Shown here: in pieces, positions 1 through 8,293 of the stretch | Position numbering within the stretch: position 1 is the stretch's first letter | Layout of the letters: each line of letters opens with the position of its first letter | Assembly: GCF_001544915.2 (NCBI RefSeq) | Contig: NZ_FCOE02000024.1 | Location: 1-64,000 of the forward strand | Direction of reading: 5' to 3' | From: Caballeronia pedi | GTDB taxonomy: Bacteria > Pseudomonadota > Gammaproteobacteria > Burkholderiales > Burkholderiaceae | DNA: 64,000 nucleotides | Program-made: the position numbers and the translations under genes | The notes under the pieces: model-generated | Told to the model about the DNA's origin: nothing | What the model saw: only the letters and a program-made list of their open reading frames with translations | The model's database searches: none

Positions 1-2
1 CC

Positions 3-947
3 GCCACGGCGCTCGCGCTGAACATGCATTTGTACTGGGTCGGCGCGGCGCTGCATCTGCACCGGCGCGGCGATACATCGGCGCAATGGATTCTGGAAGA
101 AGCCGGCGCGGGCAAGGTGTTCGCGGCGGGCCACGGCGAGCCGGGCAACGATCTCGGTCTCGCGTGGTCATCGGTCAAGGCGACGCCGCTTGCGAACGGC
201 GGCTATCGCTTCGATGGCCGCAAGATCTTCACGTCGCTCGCGCCCGCGTGGGACTGGCTCGGCGTACACGGCATCGACGATTCGGACCCGCAGGCGCCGA
301 AGATCGTGCATGCGTTCATCGCGCGCGATGCGGCCGGTCATCGCACGGTGCAGACGTGGGACGCGCTCGGCCTGCGCGCCACACGCAGCGACGATACCTT
401 TCTCGAAGGCGCGATCGCGCCACGCGACAAGGTGATCCGCGTGCTGCCCGCGGGCATTCCTGACGATCCGTTCGTCGACGGCATTCTGGGCGCGGTGCTG
501 CCGGGGCTCGCGGCGGTCTATTACGGCATTGCGAAGCGCGCCTTCGACCTGGCGGTCGAATCGGCGAAGCATCGCACGTCGCCGGCGATCGGCGGCCGGA
601 CGTATGCGTTTAGGCCGCTCACGCAGCAGGCGGTGGCGCAGGCCGCGATCGAACTGGACAGCATCGAGGCGCTGTTCGAACGCGTCGCGAATCGCTGGTG
701 GGACGGTTATGGCGCGGACGAGCCGTGGATCGCGCATCTGCTCGCCGCGAAACAGCATGCGGTGGATGGCGCGTTACGCGTCGTGAACCTCGCGCTGAAG
801 ATCGCGGGCGCGGCGTCGCTGTCGCGTCATGGTGAACTGGAGCGGCTTTATCGCGATGTCCGCGCAGGCGCGTTTCATCCGCCGAACGCGGATGCGAGTC
901 ATGAGGTTATCGGGCAGGCGTGGTTGGGGGTGCTCGGGCAGGTTTAA
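3..947 (+). CDS. Acyl-CoA dehydrogenase family protein, 5'-truncated by window edge
   Basis: The frame is open from base 3, and its first Met (base 24) lies inside conserved sequence, so the true start is upstream of the window. The visible 314 or so residues cover the middle and C-terminal helical domains of an FAD-dependent acyl-CoA-dehydrogenase fold. They include the beta-domain stretch GEPGNDLGLAW and the typical DGRKIFTS. Family members oxidise acyl-CoAs, but a subset (SfnB/DszC-like) are flavin-dependent oxygenases for organosulfur compounds. The sulfonate transporter and second acyl-CoA-dehydrogenase-like gene just downstream favour the latter (inference). The stop is TAA at 945-947. 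Confidence 0.8.
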   Translation, partial: ATALALNMHLYWVGAALHLHRRGDTSAQWILEEAGAGKVFAAGHGEPGNDLGLAWSSVKATPLANGGYRFDGRKIFTSLAPAWDWLGVHGIDDSDPQAPKIVHAFIARDAAGHRTVQTWDALGLRATRSDDTFLEGAIAPRDKVIRVLPAGIPDDPFVDGILGAVLPGLAAVYYGIAKRAFDLAVESAKHRTSPAIGGRTYAFRPLTQQAVAQAAIELDSIEALFERVANRWWDGYGADEPWIAHLLAAKQHAVDGALRVVNLALKIAGAASLSRHGELERLYRDVRAGAFHPPNADASHEVIGQAWLGVLGQV

Positions 948-1062
948 GCAACCTCACCTGAGCTGCGCCACCGCCTCACACACCTCTGGTCGTCATGATG
1001 ACCGCGTCCATGAACGAAGAGGTTGAGGTGCAGGTGTCGGGGCATGAGAGCGCGAGTGTGAT

Positions 1063-1078
1063 GCCGGCATGGGCCGGC
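1063..1078. terminator. Short GC hairpin after the truncated dehydrogenase
   Basis: GCCGGC (1063-1068), loop ATGG, GCCGGC (1073-1078). It lies 115 bases after the stop and has no T-tract, so a terminator role is weakly supported. It sits in a gap of about 317 bases (948-1264) that also holds a palindrome and a promoter-like element listed separately. No ORF in this gap looks real. Confidence 0.25.
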
Positions 1079-1128
1079 GAACAGGCGACCCGGTCTAGTC
1101 AACGGGCGTTCATGCGCTAACGAACGAT

Positions 1129-1148
1129 GTTTCATATCCATATGAAAC
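1129..1148. promoter_or_regulatory. Operator-like 9-bp inverted repeat upstream of sulfonate-type operon
   Basis: GTTTCATAT-CC-ATATGAAAC is a perfect inverted repeat with 9-bp arms. It is AT-rich against the local background and lies about 50 bases upstream of the promoter-like element at 1197-1226. That suits a dimeric regulator acting on the transporter operon at 1265. I cannot assign the regulator family. Confidence 0.5.
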
Positions 1149-1196
1149 GCGCTCCAGCAAGGCGCCGAAGCTGGAAAGCTAAGCATAAAAAACCGT

Positions 1197-1226
1197 TTGT
1201 CACGGCCACGCCCGACAGCCTCTAAT
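1197..1226 (+). promoter_or_regulatory. Sigma-70-like promoter of the sulfonate ABC operon
   Basis: TTGTCA (1197-1202) and TCTAAT (1221-1226) are 18 bases apart, and each matches the -35/-10 consensus at 5 of 6 positions. The predicted transcript would start near 1233, about 30 bases before the ATG at 1265. Confidence 0.45.
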
Positions 1227-1264
1227 AGCAAGCTCTCTTTCGCAATGTCCCACCCGGAATCGAC

Positions 1265-2101
1265 ATGTCCGATCTGACTTCCTCTCCACCCCGCTATGTC
1301 GCTTCGACACCGGGCCGATCCGGTTTGTCGAAGGCCGCGCTTTATCGATGGCTGTCGTGGATCGTTCCCGCGCTGGTCGTGCTGATCTGGGAAGCCGCCG
1401 CGCGCCTCGGGCTGATCGCGCCGCAAGTGTTGCCTGCGCCTAGCCGTGTCGTCGAAACGGCTTTCGACATGGCTCGTAGCGGCGATCTCTTCGTTCACCT
1501 CGGTGTTTCGCTGTTGCGTGCCGCAGCGGGCTTCGTGATCGGCGGAGCGCTCGGGCTCGTGCTCGGGATTCTCGTCGGCTTCTCACCGCTCGCGCAGGCG
1601 CTGCTCGACCGCTCGATCCAGATGGTGCGCGCCGTGCCGTTTCTCGCGATGCTGCCGCTGGTGATCGTATGGTTCGGCGTGGGCGAGATCGCGAAGATCT
1701 TTCTGGTTTCGCTCGCCGTGCTGTTCCCGATCTATATCAACACGATGCTCGGCATTCGCCAGATCGATTCCAAGCTGATGGAACTGGCCAAGGTCGTCGG
1801 GCTCGGCTGGGCCGCGATCGTGCGGCGAATCATCCTGCCGGGCGCGATGCCCTCGATCCTCACGGGCGTGCGCTATGCCCTCGCCCACGCGTGGCTCGCG
1901 CTCGTCATCGCCGAAACGCTCGCGACCACCAAGGGCATCGGCTTTCTCGCGATGGACGCGCGCGAGTTCCTGAACACGAATGTCATCCTGCTGACCATGA
2001 TCATCTACGCGATCATCGGCGTGGCGGCGGATACGCTGGTGCGTCTGCTCGAAGCGCGTTTTCTGTCGTGGCACGCGAACTACGCCAAAGGAGCGCGCTG
2101 A
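1265..2101 (+). CDS. ABC transporter permease, aliphatic sulfonate/taurine type (SsuC/TauC-like)
   Basis: This inner-membrane permease has 278 residues, the family's normal size. It has six or so hydrophobic helices, beginning with WLSWIVPALVVLIWEAAARL near residue 30. The binding-protein-dependent transport signature is visible around residues 165-200 (ELAKVVGLGWAAIVRRIILP, the EAA loop that contacts the ATPase). It opens a four-gene operon, and its TGA overlaps the ATG of the ATPase by one base. With its neighbours it should import alkanesulfonates, taurine or a related organosulfur compound. Nitrate and thiamine-precursor importers share the fold, so the substrate is inferred from the linked oxygenase genes. 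Confidence 0.88.
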   Translation: MSDLTSSPPRYVASTPGRSGLSKAALYRWLSWIVPALVVLIWEAAARLGLIAPQVLPAPSRVVETAFDMARSGDLFVHLGVSLLRAAAGFVIGGALGLVLGILVGFSPLAQALLDRSIQMVRAVPFLAMLPLVIVWFGVGEIAKIFLVSLAVLFPIYINTMLGIRQIDSKLMELAKVVGLGWAAIVRRIILPGAMPSILTGVRYALAHAWLALVIAETLATTKGIGFLAMDAREFLNTNVILLTMIIYAIIGVAADTLVRLLEARFLSWHANYAKGAR

Positions 2102-2853
2102 TGAATCAGAGCATCGCCCTGTCGCGCAATTCGAACGCGCATGTTCTCGACGACGAGCCGCCGCTCGCCGTATCCGTGCGCGGTCTGAAACGGCGTTACG
2201 GCAGCCGCGTCGTCATCGATGCGCTGGACCTCGATATCCGCCAGGGCGAATTCGTCGCGCTGCTCGGCGAAAGCGGCTGCGGCAAGACCACGCTGCTGCG
2301 CGCGCTGGCCGGGCTCGATCAGCCGGACGCCGGCACGATCCGCGCGCCCGAGCGCCCGTCCGTCGTGTTCCAGGAGCATCGGCTGCTGCCGTGGGCGGAG
2401 TTATGGGCCAACGTCGCGCTCGGTCATGAATCGACGATCGGCCGCGCGGGCGCGATACGCGCATTGGCCGAAGTCGGACTCGCCGGACGCGAAGACGACT
2501 GGCCGCGCAATCTCTCAGGCGGTCAGGCGCAACGCGTGGCGCTGGCGCGCGCCCTCGTGCGCGATCCCGCGTTGCTGCTGCTCGACGAACCGTTCGCGGC
2601 GCTCGACGCGCTTACGCGCATCAAGATGCACAGGCTCGTCAAGGAACTCGTCGCGCTGCATCAGCCGGGCGTGCTGATCGTGACACATGACGTCGATGAA
2701 GCGCTCACGCTCGCCGACAGGATTCTCGTCATGCGCGCCGGACACATCGCCGCTTCCTTCCAACCGAAAGACCACACGCCGCAGACACTGCGGCCCGTTC
2801 TGCTCGAAGCACTGGGCGTACGAAACAAAACGACAAGGACCATGACTGCATGA
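2101..2853 (+). CDS. ABC transporter ATP-binding protein, aliphatic sulfonate type (SsuB-like)
   Basis: A 250-residue cytoplasmic ATPase that powers the adjoining permease. Walker A (GESGCGKT) is at residues 56-63. The signature LSGGQAQRVALARAL, the Walker B LLLLDEPFAALDAL and the H-loop THDVDEAL follow in the expected order. The start was set at 2101 although the frame is open further upstream: AAAGGAG sits at 2087-2093, and the ATG overlaps the permease stop. The stop overlaps the start of the binding-protein gene (ATGA, 2850-2853), showing translational coupling. Confidence 0.92.
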   Translation: MNQSIALSRNSNAHVLDDEPPLAVSVRGLKRRYGSRVVIDALDLDIRQGEFVALLGESGCGKTTLLRALAGLDQPDAGTIRAPERPSVVFQEHRLLPWAELWANVALGHESTIGRAGAIRALAEVGLAGREDDWPRNLSGGQAQRVALARALVRDPALLLLDEPFAALDALTRIKMHRLVKELVALHQPGVLIVTHDVDEALTLADRILVMRAGHIAASFQPKDHTPQTLRPVLLEALGVRNKTTRTMTA

Positions 2854-3848
2854 CCGATTCTTCTTTGACCCGCCGCCAACTTTTGCGCGCGGCGGGCGGC
2901 CTCTTAGCCGGCGCTGTCCTTCCCGCCGCGGCTCGCGCAGCCGAGCCGCGCAAGCTGACGCGCAACACCGATGTCGTGCGCATCGGCTGGGGTTACGGCA
3001 GTCTGCCGGATATCGCGAAGCAGCGCGGCGTATTCGAGAAAACGCTCGCCACGAAGGGCATCAAGGTCGAATGGATCGGCCCGTTCCCGAACCACGCGCC
3101 GTCGATTCAGGCGGTGGTCGGCGGCAGCGCGGACTTCGGCTTCTGGGGGTCGACCACGCCCGCGCTGGCCGCGATGCTCGCCGGCTCGCCGATCGTCTTC
3201 AATGCGTTCGATATCTATTCGCCGCGCTCGACGTCGATCATCGTGAAGAAAGCGAGCGGCATCAATTCCATCGCGGATCTGGCGGGCCGCAAGGTCGCCG
3301 TCAATCGTTCAGGGCTGGGCGAATTCCTGCTCATCGCGGCGCTGGAGAAGCACCGCATCGATCGGGACAAGGTTCAGTTCGTCTATCTGAATCCGCCGGA
3401 TGCCGCGCCCGCGTTCGCGCAGGGCAAGGTCGACGCGTGGTCGATGTGGTCGCCGGGCGTGGACATCGCGCGCTTTTCGAACGATGCGAAGGACATCTTC
3501 GTCGAAGGCCGCGACCTCGACTTCCTGATCGACTACAGCTCGCTCGTGACGCGCCGCAAGTTCACCGAAGAGAACTCCGAGCTGATCCGCGCGGTGATCG
3601 ACGCGTACTACGTCGAGGGCGCGTGGCAGTCGACGCATTCCGTCGAGTCGGAGCAACTCGTGCAGCGGGAAGGCAAATATCCGGATCAGGTGCGCGACTA
3701 TCTGGCGGGCCTCAAGCGCGTCAACCAGTTTCACGAAGCCGACGAGGCCGCGTTTCTCGCCCAGTTCCAGCGCGCGGCCGACTGGCTCGCGGAACGCAAG
3801 ATCATCAATTCGCGCATCAAGGTCGCGGACTACAGCATCAAGGTTTGA
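2850..3848 (+). CDS. ABC transporter substrate-binding protein, sulfonate/taurine/nitrate type
   Basis: A 332-residue periplasmic protein. It starts with a twin-arginine-like signal (LTRRQLLRAAGG, then a hydrophobic stretch ending in AARA near residue 29), so export through Tat is likely. The mature part has the SsuA/TauA-type start (VVRIGWGYGSLPDIAKQRGV) and the two-lobe binding-protein pattern with GGSADFGFWGSTTPALAA. It should capture the sulfonate-like ligand for the permease and ATPase upstream. It is coupled to the ATPase by a 4-base overlap and followed after two bases by the flavoprotein gene. Confidence 0.88.
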   Translation: MTDSSLTRRQLLRAAGGLLAGAVLPAAARAAEPRKLTRNTDVVRIGWGYGSLPDIAKQRGVFEKTLATKGIKVEWIGPFPNHAPSIQAVVGGSADFGFWGSTTPALAAMLAGSPIVFNAFDIYSPRSTSIIVKKASGINSIADLAGRKVAVNRSGLGEFLLIAALEKHRIDRDKVQFVYLNPPDAAPAFAQGKVDAWSMWSPGVDIARFSNDAKDIFVEGRDLDFLIDYSSLVTRRKFTEENSELIRAVIDAYYVEGAWQSTHSVESEQLVQREGKYPDQVRDYLAGLKRVNQFHEADEAAFLAQFQRAADWLAERKIINSRIKVADYSIKV

Positions 3849-3850
3849 CG

Positions 3851-5083
3851 ATGACCGACACGAACACCATCGGAGTGCGGCTGGTCTCGCCGCTGTCCGC
3901 GAAGCTCGGCTTCGCCGAAGTCATCGCCGGGATCGCCGCGAGCGCGGCGGCGCGCGAACGGGAACATCGGCTGCCGTTCGAGGAGATCGCGCAACTCAAG
4001 GCGCTCGGCTTCGGCGCATTGCGTCTGCCGGCCGATGCCGGAGGACACGGCGCCTCACTCAGCGAACTCTTCGTCGTGGCGCGCGATGTCGCGGCGGCGG
4101 ATTCGAACATCGCGCATGCGTTTCGCAATCACTTGTGGCAGGTCGAAGCGGCGCTCCGGCAGCGCGATCATCCTTTTCATGCGCATGTTCTCGAACTCAC
4201 CGGCAAGCGGAAGACCGTGGGCTTGAGCTTCACGGAAACCGATGTCGTCGCGGCAGGCGCTCGCCCCGGCAAGGTTCTCACCCGCCTCGAATGGGACGAA
4301 ATCAGGCAGGCGTATGTCGGCTCGGGCGACAAGGTCTATGCGACGGGCAATCTGTATAACGATGCATTCATCGGCGTCGCGGTGGAAAGCCGCGCGGGCA
4401 ACACCGTGCAATACGTGCTGGAACGCGGACCGGGCGTCGGCAACGACGACGACTGGCAGGGCTTCGGCCAGCGCCTGACCGGTTCGGGGACAGCGAAGTT
4501 CCGCGATGTCGCCGTGCCCGCCGCGCATGTCTATCCGACCGACCCGCCGCGCTCCGATGAAGCAGCGCCGTGGGGCTTCACCTTTCACCAGGTCTATCTG
4601 ACCAACTGCATCGCGGGCATTGCGCGGCGCGTCGCGCTGGATGCCGTGGAAGTCCTTCGCTCACGCGGGCGGAACTTCTATCACGGCGAAGCCGCTCATC
4701 CCACCGACGAGCCCGTGTTGCAGGCCTTGCTCGGCCGCATCCGCGCCTACGCGGCCAGCGTCGAAGCGACCGCGGACCGCGCCGTCGCCGCGTTGCAGCG
4801 CGCATGGGACGCGCACGCCAGCGCCGGCGAATACGACGCCACGCTCGCCGCCACCTTCGCGGCGGCGGAAGCCAAGGTCGTGATCGACGATCTCGCGCCG
4901 CAGATCGCGAACTGGCTGATCGATCTCGGCTCGGGCTCGGTGGTCTCGCGCGTGGGCGCGCTGGACCGGCACTGGCGCAACATCAAGGTGATCGCCTCGC
5001 ATAATCCGCGGCTGTACAAGGAGCGCCTGCTCGGACAGAACGCGCTCAGCGGAAAGCTTCCGCCCACGGGCGCGTTCTTCTGA
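3851..5083 (+). CDS. Acyl-CoA-dehydrogenase-like flavoprotein, SfnB/DszC-type sulfur acquisition oxidoreductase
   Basis: A protein of 410 residues. The frame is open far upstream, but ATG 3851, two bases after the binding-protein stop, begins the recognisable sequence. The N-terminal helices carry LPFEEIAQLKALGFGALRLP and the glycine-rich PADAGGHGASL typical of SfnB/DszC-like enzymes. A helical C-terminal domain ends in an RVGALDRHWRNIKVIASHNP stretch shared by this group. These flavin-dependent enzymes act on organosulfur compounds such as sulfones and aromatic thioethers using reduced flavin. Its place at the end of a sulfonate-importer operon supports desulfurisation of the imported compound; the precise substrate is unknown. 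Confidence 0.82.
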   Translation: MTDTNTIGVRLVSPLSAKLGFAEVIAGIAASAAAREREHRLPFEEIAQLKALGFGALRLPADAGGHGASLSELFVVARDVAAADSNIAHAFRNHLWQVEAALRQRDHPFHAHVLELTGKRKTVGLSFTETDVVAAGARPGKVLTRLEWDEIRQAYVGSGDKVYATGNLYNDAFIGVAVESRAGNTVQYVLERGPGVGNDDDWQGFGQRLTGSGTAKFRDVAVPAAHVYPTDPPRSDEAAPWGFTFHQVYLTNCIAGIARRVALDAVEVLRSRGRNFYHGEAAHPTDEPVLQALLGRIRAYAASVEATADRAVAALQRAWDAHASAGEYDATLAATFAAAEAKVVIDDLAPQIANWLIDLGSGSVVSRVGALDRHWRNIKVIASHNPRLYKERLLGQNALSGKLPPTGAFF

Positions 5084-6145
5084 TCACGCGGACAACAGAC
5101 GGCGCACGCGCGGCGCGACCTCTTCCGCGAAGAGGCGCATGTCGGCTTCGAACGGCTGGAACTGCAGCATGAAGAGTTCGATGCCCGACCGATGAAAATC
5201 CGCGATGCGCCGCGCGACCGTATCGTAGTCGCCGACGAGTCCCGCCGCCGTGCCGCCGTTCGAGCCGACGCGCGGCGATCGCGCGAAGGTCTTATGCATC
5301 ACCGTGCTCGGATCGGTATTGGCCTTCTGCTGTTCGCGCAGCGGCTTGTCCAGCTCGGCCAGCGTGAACAGATGATCGAGATGCGCGTCGGCCTGCGCCT
5401 GCGTCGCGCGCGCGATCACGAACGCCGACAGGCCGAAGCGCAACGTATCGAGTCCGGCCGGACGCGCACGCGCTGAGACATCGGCGATCAGGCGTGCGAC
5501 GTCCTCGGGCGGCTGGCCGTTGATGAACCACGTATCGCCGTGCGCCGCCACCAGCGCGCGCGCCGGCTCTGACTCGCCGCCCACGTAGATACGCGGACGC
5601 GCGCGAAACGGATCGGCCGGCAGCAGCCGATAGTCATCGATATGGAAATTGTCGCCGCGATGATTCACGGTCTCGCCGCGCAGCAGTCTGTCGACGACCG
5701 TGATCCATTCGCGGCCGTAGGCATAGCGCTCGTCGTGTTCCGCGAAGCCGATGCCGGCGCGCTCCAGCTCCGGCCGATTCCACGCGTTCACGAGATTGAT
5801 CGCGAAGCGCCCGCCGCTGATGTGCTCGATCTGCTGCGCCATCTTCGCGAGCACGACCGGATGGTAAAGATAAGGCTTGATCGCCGCGATGATCTCGATG
5901 CGCGACGTGAGCGCCGCGAGCGCAGCCGAGGCCGTCCACGCTTCGAGCTGATCGAGCGCCGGATCGTGCGGATTGACCGTGTGCTGGGCGACGAGCACCG
6001 AGTCGAAGCCCAGCCGTTCGGCTTCGAGCACGAGCGCCTTGTTGCGTGCCCAGGAAGCGTCATAGGGTTCTGCGGGATCTTGCAGGGCAGCGCGGCTGCC
6101 GTGCACGAGCGCCCAGACGCCGAAGCGTGGAAGTTTGGATGACAT
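5084..6145 (-). CDS. LLM-class flavin-dependent monooxygenase (SsuD/SfnG-like)
   Basis: A 353-residue luciferase-like TIM-barrel enzyme, convergent with the SfnB-like gene with no bases between the stops. Recognisable blocks are LGFDSVLVAQHT near residue 45, SRIEIIAAIKPYLYHP near 81, SGGRFAINLVNAWN near 110, FAEHDERYAYGREW near 130, and the FMN-binding region ending YVGGES near 193. Relatives oxidise alkanesulfonates (SsuD) or dimethylsulfone (SfnG) with FMNH2 and O2, releasing sulfite or sulfinate. No flavin reductase gene is in view. The sequence shows a desulfonating role, not the exact substrate. Confidence 0.85.
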   Translation of the reverse strand: MSSKLPRFGVWALVHGSRAALQDPAEPYDASWARNKALVLEAERLGFDSVLVAQHTVNPHDPALDQLEAWTASAALAALTSRIEIIAAIKPYLYHPVVLAKMAQQIEHISGGRFAINLVNAWNRPELERAGIGFAEHDERYAYGREWITVVDRLLRGETVNHRGDNFHIDDYRLLPADPFRARPRIYVGGESEPARALVAAHGDTWFINGQPPEDVARLIADVSARARPAGLDTLRFGLSAFVIARATQAQADAHLDHLFTLAELDKPLREQQKANTDPSTVMHKTFARSPRVGSNGGTAAGLVGDYDTVARRIADFHRSGIELFMLQFQPFEADMRLFAEEVAPRVRRLLSA

Positions 6146-6243
6146 CGGTTCGAAACGCGAAGAACGCGAAATGGCCGTGATGAAGGGATGCTCATGCTAA
6201 CGCCGCATACGCGCGTGGCCATCCAATTTCTGACGATATGCAA

Positions 6244-6275
6244 CTGCTAAATAAGCATTAAGAACCGCTGCTAAA
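6244..6275. promoter_or_regulatory. Direct repeat in the divergent LLM/LysR control region
   Basis: CTGCTAAA occurs at 6244-6251 and again at 6268-6275, 24 bases start to start, in the AT-rich gap (6146-6304) between divergent genes. LysR proteins usually bind their own divergent promoter, so this is a reasonable place for the 6305 product to act. The repeat is short and could be chance. Confidence 0.25.
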
Positions 6276-6304
6276 CTCGAAGCATCGTCAACTTCGATTC
6301 ACGA

Positions 6305-7225
6305 ATGACCACGATGCCCGATACCGTCCAGCCGGCCGATCTGAGTTTCTTCTCGACGCTGTCCGCCGCCGGCAGCCTGAGCGCCGCGGCACGGGAACTG
6401 GGTCTCACGGCGGCGGCCGTCAGCAAGCGCCTCGCGCAGATGGAATCGCGCGCGGGCGTGGCGCTCGTCAACCGCACCACGCGCCGGATGATGCTCACGC
6501 CCGAAGGCGAGCTGTATCTCGAACGTGCGCGCCGGATTCTCGACGAGATCGATGAACTGTCGGAAATGCTCGGCTCCGCGAAACAGAGTCCGAAGGGTCT
6601 GCTGCGCGTGAACGCGACACTCGGCTTCGGGCGCAGCCACGTCGCGCCGGTGATATCGAAGTTCGTCGCGCACTATCCGCAGGTGTCGGTGCAGCTTCAG
6701 TTGTCGGTGACGCCGCCGCCCCTCACCGACGATGCCTTCGATGTCTGCATCCGTTTCGGCGAGCCGCCCGATACGCGCGTGGTCGCGAGGCGGCTGGCCG
6801 GCAACCGCCGGCTGCTGTGCGCGGCGCCGGCCTATCTCGCGTCGCGCGGCATGCCGCTCACCGCGCACGATCTCGCGCGGCACAACTGCATCGGCATCCG
6901 TCAGGGCGATGAAGCGTACGGCGTGTGGCGGCTGACATCGGGCCGCGGAACGTCGCGCAAGACCGAGGCCGTGCGGATCAACGGCACGCTCACCACCAAC
7001 GACGGCGAAATCGCGGTCAAGTGGGCGCTGGAAGGCCACGGCATCCTGATGCGCGCCGAATGGGACCTCAAGCCGTATCTGGCGGACGGTTCGCTCGTTC
7101 GCGTGCTGCCCGATCACGAAACCCCGAACGCCGACATCTTCGCGGTCTATTCGCAGCGGCATCAGATGTCGAACCGGATTCGCGCGTTCGTCGACTTCAT
7201 CGCGCAGGAGCTCAAGGGCGAGTAA
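6305..7225 (+). CDS. LysR family transcriptional regulator
   Basis: A 306-residue DNA-binding regulator. The N-terminal winged helix-turn-helix spans about residues 10-65 (LSFFSTLSAAGSLSAAAREL, AAVSKRLAQMESRAG). A LysR substrate-binding domain runs from about 95 to 300. It is divergent from the LLM monooxygenase and converges on a second LysR gene (7231-8154) that resembles it through the effector domain (shared WALEGHGILMRAEWD and TNDGE). A second in-frame ATG nine bases downstream is possible. Target unknown; candidates are the divergent monooxygenase or the tartrate operon. Confidence 0.9.
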   Translation: MTTMPDTVQPADLSFFSTLSAAGSLSAAARELGLTAAAVSKRLAQMESRAGVALVNRTTRRMMLTPEGELYLERARRILDEIDELSEMLGSAKQSPKGLLRVNATLGFGRSHVAPVISKFVAHYPQVSVQLQLSVTPPPLTDDAFDVCIRFGEPPDTRVVARRLAGNRRLLCAAPAYLASRGMPLTAHDLARHNCIGIRQGDEAYGVWRLTSGRGTSRKTEAVRINGTLTTNDGEIAVKWALEGHGILMRAEWDLKPYLADGSLVRVLPDHETPNADIFAVYSQRHQMSNRIRAFVDFIAQELKGE

Positions 7226-7230
7226 ATGCT

Positions 7231-8154
7231 CTACCAGTTCGAAGCGACCGGCGACGGGCCGTCGGCATGCTGGCCCAGATATCCGCGCAGATGCTCGACG
7301 AAGCACGCCACTTTCGCGGAAAGATTCAGGCGCTCGGGATAGACCGCGTAGATATCGGCGGGCGGCGTGTCGTAGTCGGTCAGAACCTGCACCAGCCGGC
7401 CGCTGCGAAGATACTTGGCGATATCCCATTCGGCCCGCATCAGAATGCCGTGGCCTTCGAGCGCCCAGTTGAGCGCCACTTCGCCGTCGTTCGTGCTCAG
7501 CTTGCCGTGCACCTTGATGGTCTCGGTGCGCCCGCCGCGGCTCAATCGCCAGTTGCCGTAGGCGGCGTCGTTCTGCCGCAGCACGATGCACTGATGCTGC
7601 GTCAGGTCGTGCGGGTGAGCCGGTGCGCCCACGGCACGCAAATAGCCGGGCGATGAAACCAGCAGACGCCGGTTGTTGGCGATTTTCTTGGCGATGAGCC
7701 GCGAGTCCGGCATCTCGCCGAACCGCACGGACACATCGATGCTGTCGTCCGGCAGGCTGACGGGCCGGTCGGTGAGATGCAATTGCACTTCGACATCGGG
7801 AAAGTCCTGACTGAACACCGAAATCGCCGGTCCGATGTAGGAACGCCCGAATCCCAGCGGCGCGTTGACCCGCAGCAGGCCCTTCGGCGCGGCCCGGCTG
7901 CTCGAAACGAGCCGCTCCATGTCATCGATGTCGCTCAGGATGCGCTGGGCATGGGCGAAATAGACCTCGCCCTCGCTCGTCAGGCTGATGCGCCGCGTCG
8001 TGCGGTTGAGCAGCCGCACGCCCAGCCGGTCTTCCAGCGCGGAAAGCCGCCGGGAAACCGCCGGCGGCGTCAGATTCAGCTCCCGCGCCGTCGACGCGAG
8101 GCTGCCCTGCTTGACCAGCAGGCAAAAGAAGCTCAACTCCGAGTCCATGCTCAT
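7231..8154 (-). CDS. LysR family regulator, likely of the tartrate operon
   Basis: A 307-residue LysR protein with the winged HTH at residues 4-62 (LSFFCLLVKQGSLASTAREL, AVSRRLSALEDRLGV) and an effector-binding domain after it. It is divergent from the tartrate MFS-ttdA-ttdB operon across 139 bases of AT-rich DNA (8155-8293), the standard arrangement for a LysR activator and its target. Its stop is five bases from that of the convergent paralogue at 6305-7225. The effector is presumably tartrate or a related diacid (inference from position). Confidence 0.9.
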   Translation of the reverse strand: MSMDSELSFFCLLVKQGSLASTARELNLTPPAVSRRLSALEDRLGVRLLNRTTRRISLTSEGEVYFAHAQRILSDIDDMERLVSSSRAAPKGLLRVNAPLGFGRSYIGPAISVFSQDFPDVEVQLHLTDRPVSLPDDSIDVSVRFGEMPDSRLIAKKIANNRRLLVSSPGYLRAVGAPAHPHDLTQHQCIVLRQNDAAYGNWRLSRGGRTETIKVHGKLSTNDGEVALNWALEGHGILMRAEWDIAKYLRSGRLVQVLTDYDTPPADIYAVYPERLNLSAKVACFVEHLRGYLGQHADGPSPVASNW

Positions 8155-8293
8155 TCGTGAATTTTTTGCAATGATGAATTAAGTTTAGTTCGATTCATAC
8201 GTGTTTCCATCGGTTTTAACCTTCATTCCAGGCTAGAACGAAGCCGCACAAGACGGCTGACATCCATAGGTCATCGGAAAAAGGAGACATTCC

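Noticed and set aside
3071-3850. Open frame extending the SfnB-like gene 780 bases upstream
   Set aside because: It overlaps the binding-protein gene in another frame and encodes arginine-rich, low-complexity sequence without family features; ATG 3851 begins the real protein.
6299-7591. 430-codon minus-strand frame across the two LysR genes
   Set aside because: Arginine- and histidine-rich shadow frame; the LysR proteins on the known frames are complete and recognisable.
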